DNA from: a virus
Length of the DNA: 48,476 bases
Reading direction: 5' to 3' (one strand)
Virus record (IMG/VR): IMGVR_UViG_3300027839_000918
Coordinates: 1 to 48,476 of that record
In this document: piece after piece, positions 45,510-48,476 of the stretch
How the letters are laid out: every line of letters starts with the position of its first letter
How positions within the stretch are numbered: the stretch's first letter is position 1
Translations under genes and position numbers: made by a program
The notes under the pieces: generated by a model
The model's database searches: none
The model's input: the letters and a program-made list of their open reading frames with translations, nothing else
Told to the model about the DNA's origin: nothing

Positions 45510-46010
45510 ATGATAAACCAAAAACAGTTTATAGATTACGATGCAATCCCGTTAGCCGTTGAGCGTGTGAATGAAATGCGCGCTTGGGTAAATCGGATTG
45601 CGCCTTATGTTAGCGAAGCTATCTTCGGCGCACGACGATTGAAAAGCGACGACCTTGATAAACGAACCCGCGACCGCTTTGAAGAAATTTTGGGTGGGCG
45701 AGATTCGGCAGGTGTGTTTAAAAAACCTAGACACGTTTCGGCGCATATCAACACCAGCTATGGTACGGTGTATTTGGAAGTCCGAACGTCTTTTCCGCTT
45801 CGCGAGGATCGGGCCGGGATAAAGTATTCTGAAATCACGATTCCGTTAAAGTGTGGTGAAGGGAAGTCGATAGCGACTTTCAATATGCACGATCCGCGCA
45901 AAGTTGCGGCGGGTATCAAGCACTACGACGAACTGTACCAAGCCGCTAGGCAAGCGGAAGATACCGCCGATAAAAAGGCTAACGATTACAGCGCGTTTGC
46001 GCTTCGATAA
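45510..46010 (+). CDS. Hypothetical protein
   Basis: 166 residues from the ATG at 45510 with TTGGAGGA upstream, nearly the same leader as the gene at 45260. A helical N-terminus (PLAVERVNEMRAWVNRIAPYVSEAIFG), a beta-rich middle (VSAHINTSYGTVYLEVRTSFPL, YSEITIPLKCGEGKSIATF) and a helical end. No family recognised. Confidence 0.5.
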   Translation: MINQKQFIDYDAIPLAVERVNEMRAWVNRIAPYVSEAIFGARRLKSDDLDKRTRDRFEEILGGRDSAGVFKKPRHVSAHINTSYGTVYLEVRTSFPLREDRAGIKYSEITIPLKCGEGKSIATFNMHDPRKVAAGIKHYDELYQAARQAEDTADKKANDYSAFALR

Positions 46011-46025
46011 AAGGAGGCATTAAAT

Positions 46026-46226
46026 ATGAAATGTTGCATCTGCAATTCTGAAATTGAAAAACAACAATCGTCAGATGGGCGCGTGTTTTGGGACAAGGGA
46101 CACAACCCCGCGCCGGTTATGACGGGAGAGGACGACCGGTGTTGCGGCGATTGTAATTGTGCGATCATCATTCCCGCACGTTTGACAGAAATGGGATTCC
46201 CACAATTTCAATCCGCGAGAAAATAA
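46026..46226 (+). CDS. Small zinc-binding hypothetical protein
   Basis: 66 residues with AAGGAGG before the ATG. Cysteines at CCICNSE near the start and CCGDCNC in the second half could hold one or two zinc ions. No catalytic motif. Function unknown; small zinc proteins are frequent among phage early genes. Confidence 0.55.
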   Translation: MKCCICNSEIEKQQSSDGRVFWDKGHNPAPVMTGEDDRCCGDCNCAIIIPARLTEMGFPQFQSARK

Positions 46227-46237
46227 AACCTTCGTGA

Positions 46238-46279
46238 ACCCCCCGTCCCGTTTTTGTCCTCCTTCTAGGGGCGGGGGGT
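46238..46279 (+). other. Stable hairpin with anti-Shine-Dalgarno-like loop
   Basis: ACCCCCCGTCCC (46238-46249) pairs with GGGGCGGGGGGT (46268-46279), 12 bp with one G-U pair. The 18-nt loop includes GTCCTCCTT, complementary to Shine-Dalgarno sequences such as GGAGGAC before the genes at 45260 and 45510. No T run follows, so it is not a standard terminator. Confidence 0.55.
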
Positions 46280-46308
46280 GTTACGAGACAAAAAGAAGGA
46301 AATAAACT

Positions 46309-46548
46309 ATGGCAAAAGAAAAAACAAGTATCGCGCTTGAAATCTTCGACGTACTTGAAGCCAGTCCGGTGGGCGAAATAATTGTGCGCGGAGAAACTGT
46401 AAAATCGGTAGCTGCGATTGAAAACGAATTGAAGAAGCGCGGTCTACCAGTCGGTGGGTATCTCGCACGAATGATTGACGAAGGGACCGAAGCGGAAGGG
46501 GTGATTCTTACAAAATGCTGCCCCACGTGTTTCGGTCCTCGACCCTAA
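46309..46548 (+). CDS. Hypothetical protein
   Basis: 79 residues, AGAAGGAA upstream. IFDVLEASPVGEIIVRGETVKSVAAIENELKKRGLPVGGYLARMI suggests a small winged or helical fold; it ends with C-C-x2-C (KCCPTCFG), perhaps a metal site. No family recognised. Confidence 0.5.
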   Translation: MAKEKTSIALEIFDVLEASPVGEIIVRGETVKSVAAIENELKKRGLPVGGYLARMIDEGTEAEGVILTKCCPTCFGPRP

Positions 46549-46565
46549 CCACAAGGAAAAACAGA

Positions 46566-46946
46566 ATGGTAAAACACCCAAAAGAAATTATCGCAGATGC
46601 CGTAGCCTACGACACGCAAAAAGCAAACCTAGAAAGGAACCTAACGATCAAGATTGCGAGAATGTCGCAACAGGTCAATTCGATGTTGCCGAAGCTAGAG
46701 GACTTCGATAATGCCAGCGACTACGTGGAAGACTTAAACTGTGTTACGACCGGCGAACTATCGGAACTCGTTTGTGCTATGCAAGATTTAGCTATGGACG
46801 CTACCGATGCAATAGACGCTTTAGAGGCAAAGCAAACTCCGTTTGTTCGCAAAGCAGCACAGAACCTCGATGACTGGAAAGAAGCGCGGGAAGCGGGAGA
46901 AGTCGATTTGAGAACGGCACTTGATATTGGGCTAGGCAATAGCTAA
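46566..46946 (+). CDS. Hypothetical helical protein
   Basis: 126 residues from the ATG at 46566 with AAGGAA upstream. Nearly all helix, with ADAVAYDTQKANLERNLTIKIARMSQQVNSMLPKLEDF and LVCAMQDLAMDATDAIDALEAK, acidic overall. Possibly a coiled-coil dimer. Function unknown. Confidence 0.5.
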   Translation: MVKHPKEIIADAVAYDTQKANLERNLTIKIARMSQQVNSMLPKLEDFDNASDYVEDLNCVTTGELSELVCAMQDLAMDATDAIDALEAKQTPFVRKAAQNLDDWKEAREAGEVDLRTALDIGLGNS

Positions 46947-46986
46947 GAAGTAAAAGAAATGAGAGTATCTTAGAAAGGATAAACAC

Positions 46987-47181
46987 ATGGAAGGTAATAT
47001 CGTTTCACCAGAGGCAAGGCTATGGCGGGGAAAAACGGATACGTGGGTGACAGTCAAATTGTTAATGGCAATGACTCACGATGAGTGGGAGCAATTCGCG
47101 CAGATAAAGTATCCCGGCTACAGAGTGTTAGAACTTACCAAAACCGAAACTATACACGAGGATAAAAACTATGGTTGTTAA
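46987..47181 (+). CDS. Small hypothetical protein
   Basis: 64 residues, AAAGGA upstream. SPEARLWRGKTDTWVTVKLLMAMTHDEWEQFAQIKYPGYRVLELTKTE. It overlaps the next start by 11 nt. No family recognised. Confidence 0.5.
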   Translation: MEGNIVSPEARLWRGKTDTWVTVKLLMAMTHDEWEQFAQIKYPGYRVLELTKTETIHEDKNYGC

Positions 47182-47440
47182 GAAACCTAAACCGCAGCAT
47201 TTCTACATCGATACGAATTTAGGGGAGGGCACTGCTACGAAGCAGGACGCCGGCGAGGTATGGTACATCTCGTTACCACATCAGGTTTTTACCTTTCTAG
47301 GTTCATTACCAGAGGTACGGGCAGAAATCGTGCGTAGGGTAAAATCGCACAACGAAAATGCAGATTCGGACCAGCCTATCTACTCGCGCATTTTTGGTCG
47401 CGGTGTTCCTAATCGCAACGCATTTAAAGTAGGTGGGTAA
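47171..47440 (+). CDS. Small hypothetical protein
   Basis: 89 residues. Basic N-terminus, then IDTNLGEGTATKQDAGEVWYISLPHQVFTFLGSLPEVRAEIVRRVKSH. The start overlaps the preceding gene by 11 nt. No family recognised. Confidence 0.45.
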   Translation: MVVKKPKPQHFYIDTNLGEGTATKQDAGEVWYISLPHQVFTFLGSLPEVRAEIVRRVKSHNENADSDQPIYSRIFGRGVPNRNAFKVGG

Positions 47441-47442
47441 CC

Positions 47443-47676
47443 ATGCAAAATCATCCCGATGAATCGATACCGTGGGTTATCAGGCAGGGTCCACACGCTG
47501 AGTGGGGCGGGGCGTCGATCTGCTGGACTCTACATATGCTCGAGAGTTTTAAAAAGGTAGCCGCAGAACACGCCAAAGGCGATTCACCGAAAGAGCCTTT
47601 TCTATTTGAGGGCAACGAATATCTGCCCGGTTACACCAAGCACCTAATCCAATTCCTTGAAAGTAGGTTGCAATGA
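47443..47676 (+). CDS. Small hypothetical protein
   Basis: 77 residues starting 2 nt after the preceding stop. Trp- and His-containing (PWVIRQGPHAEWGGASICWTLHMLESF). The end overlaps the next start (ATGA). No family recognised. Confidence 0.45.
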   Translation: MQNHPDESIPWVIRQGPHAEWGGASICWTLHMLESFKKVAAEHAKGDSPKEPFLFEGNEYLPGYTKHLIQFLESRLQ

Positions 47677-48080
47677 TACATTGGCAAAAAGTTTTGAAGC
47701 CGATTCGAGACGCGGGGAAAGAGGGTATATCCCGAAAAGACATTGCAGCTAAAACAGGTACGGAAGAAGGCGACTCGGAGTTAGAAATCACGCTTGACTA
47801 TTTGCGATCTAACGGCAAGATTAGGGCAGCGCTTGGACCCACTGAGCAGGGCGGTGTGAGTTTGGTATATCAGATATCAGTACCACGGCGCAGCCGGCGA
47901 GAGGACATAAAACACGACCCAGAAGTAGACGAATTATTTGATCCACCCGAGAAGACAGAGACAGTAAATCAACCCGAAACCCCCCAAGAGAATGTGTCCC
48001 CTTCTCATCGCCTACTGAATAACGACGACACCGAAGGTAGCCCCCGCGACACCAACGACTTAAAAAAAGAACCTCTATAG
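47673..48080 (+). CDS. Winged-helix hypothetical protein with disordered tail
   Basis: 135 residues; ATGA overlap with the preceding gene. Residues 1 to about 70 form a winged-helix pattern (WQKVLKPIRDAGKEGISRKDIAAKTG ... LEITLDYLRSNGKIRAAL ... GGVSLVYQIS). The rest is a polar, Pro/Glu/Asp-rich tail. A DNA-binding role is plausible. It is the last gene in the window and stands before the palindrome at 48120. Confidence 0.55.
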   Translation: MIHWQKVLKPIRDAGKEGISRKDIAAKTGTEEGDSELEITLDYLRSNGKIRAALGPTEQGGVSLVYQISVPRRSRREDIKHDPEVDELFDPPEKTETVNQPETPQENVSPSHRLLNNDDTEGSPRDTNDLKKEPL

Positions 48081-48119
48081 GCAACCTTGCGAAAACGTGC
48101 GAATCCCATAGGGCTGTTA

Positions 48120-48135
48120 GTGCAGACGTCTGCAC
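48120..48135. promoter_or_regulatory. 16-bp palindrome GTGC-N2-ACGT-N2-GCAC, site 5 (perfect)
   Basis: Sequence GTGCAGACGTCTGCAC, identical to its own reverse complement. It is the only perfect copy of the five and lies 39 bp after the last gene of the window. Confidence 0.7.
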
Positions 48136-48305
48136 AAGTCATTTCCAGTCGGTATCAAGTCGGGGAAAACCATCGCGGGGGGAATCTAAAAAACCTTATC
48201 TACTCTATAGGAACTATCCGTGCGTCTTTCGTTTGACACGGTATCCCCGAAGGCATCCCCAGAGAAAAAACCATCTAGCCGGCACTCAGAAACTCTATCT
48301 GAATC

Positions 48306-48343
48306 CATATCTAAACGCTGCCGTTTTCATCTCTAAACGCTGC
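48306..48343 (+). repeat. Two 16-bp direct repeats, period 22 bp
   Basis: CATATCTAAACGCTGC (48306-48321) and CATCTCTAAACGCTGC (48328-48343), 15 of 16 identical, spaced about two helical turns. Iteron-like or paired protein sites are possible. Confidence 0.7.
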
Positions 48344-48390
48344 AAAGATGGTACGAGCATATAAGCCAAAAATGTGCCATTTTGATACAC

Positions 48391-48450
48391 TTTTTTGAGG
48401 CGGCTTTTTTCGACTTTTTTCGACTTTTTCATCCCGCTCAAATCGATTTT
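48391..48450. repeat. Helically phased T-tracts with 10-bp tandem repeat
   Basis: CGRCTTTTTY repeats three times at 48401-48430 with a 10-bp period; another T6 lies at 48391-48396 and a T5 at about 48446-48450. Phased A/T tracts at the helical repeat usually curve DNA. Confidence 0.6.
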
Positions 48451-48476
48451 TCGAGTTGCCAAATCGAGTTCTCGAG

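Larger units (their letters stand above)
48081..48476. other. Non-coding region with operator, repeats and phased T-tracts
   Basis: No gene-like frame is seen here. It holds the perfect palindrome at 48120, two 16-bp direct repeats at 48306 and 48328, and from 48391 a set of T5-T6 tracts at about 10-bp spacing, ending in TCGAG-containing repeats (AAATCGA, AAATCGAG, CTCGAG). This could be an origin, a control region or a packaging region; the data do not decide. Confidence 0.5.

Overview
The window is a stretch of a tailed double-stranded DNA bacteriophage genome (Caudoviricetes, siphovirus-like layout). All genes recognised are on the + strand, tightly packed, often with ATGA or TAATG start/stop overlaps and purine-rich ribosome binding sites. 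The portal and terminase genes, and any clear lysis gene, are not visible and may lie outside the window; the first gene is cut by the left edge. No integrase, tRNA or CRISPR array was seen. The host cannot be named from the sequence; TTGACA-type promoters and strong Shine-Dalgarno sites point to an ordinary bacterial host.

Layout. (1) 1-12.2 kb, head and neck: a GNAT-repeat/coiled-coil virion protein, small paralogous proteins, a prohead protease fused to an acidic scaffold, the HK97-fold major capsid protein with a strong terminator, a GT9-like glycosyltransferase, a small membrane protein, three tandem paralogous small proteins (possible capsid decorations), then head-tail connector, closure, gp10-like, terminator and tail-tube-like proteins. 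(2) 12.2-25.8 kb, tail: tail assembly chaperone with a -1 frameshift extension, a 1284-residue tape measure, distal tail proteins rich in Gly and Cys, a glycosyltransferase island (GT-A enzyme, Cys-rich protein, GT4-methyltransferase fusion) and a tail hub protein. (3) 25.8-38.3 kb, replication and recombination: a winged-helix initiator-like protein, DnaC-like loader, DnaB-like helicase, primase, probable ssDNA-binding protein, family A DNA polymerase with an inserted zinc ribbon, SF2 helicase, RecA/UvsX, GT2 glycosyltransferase, Cas4/RecB-like nuclease and RusA resolvase. (4) 38.5-43.8 kb: a possible regulator, then a SWIM zinc-finger protein, a SWIM-MoxR-type AAA+ ATPase and a vWA protein with an HExxH metallopeptidase motif. 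(5) 43.8-48.1 kb: small early-type or accessory proteins, several with helix-turn-helix, ribbon-helix-helix-like or zinc-binding character. (6) 48.08-48.48 kb: about 400 bp without genes, carrying direct repeats and phased T-tracts.

The most unusual regulatory signal is a 16-bp palindrome family, GTGC-N2-ACGT-N2-GCAC, present five times and only between genes at module boundaries (3450, 12124, 27217, 38460, 48120). The copy at 27217 sits on the promoter of the replicative helicase, which suggests an operator network. A second dyad (TAGC-N8-GCTA) lies between the -35 and -10 of two predicted promoters. Three terminator-like structures stand only 11-18 nt before start codons, one a neat three-way junction in front of the DNA polymerase gene, so they may act as attenuators. 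The strongest candidate for an undescribed system is the SWIM / SWIM-AAA+ / vWA-metallopeptidase trio at 39.5-43.8 kb.
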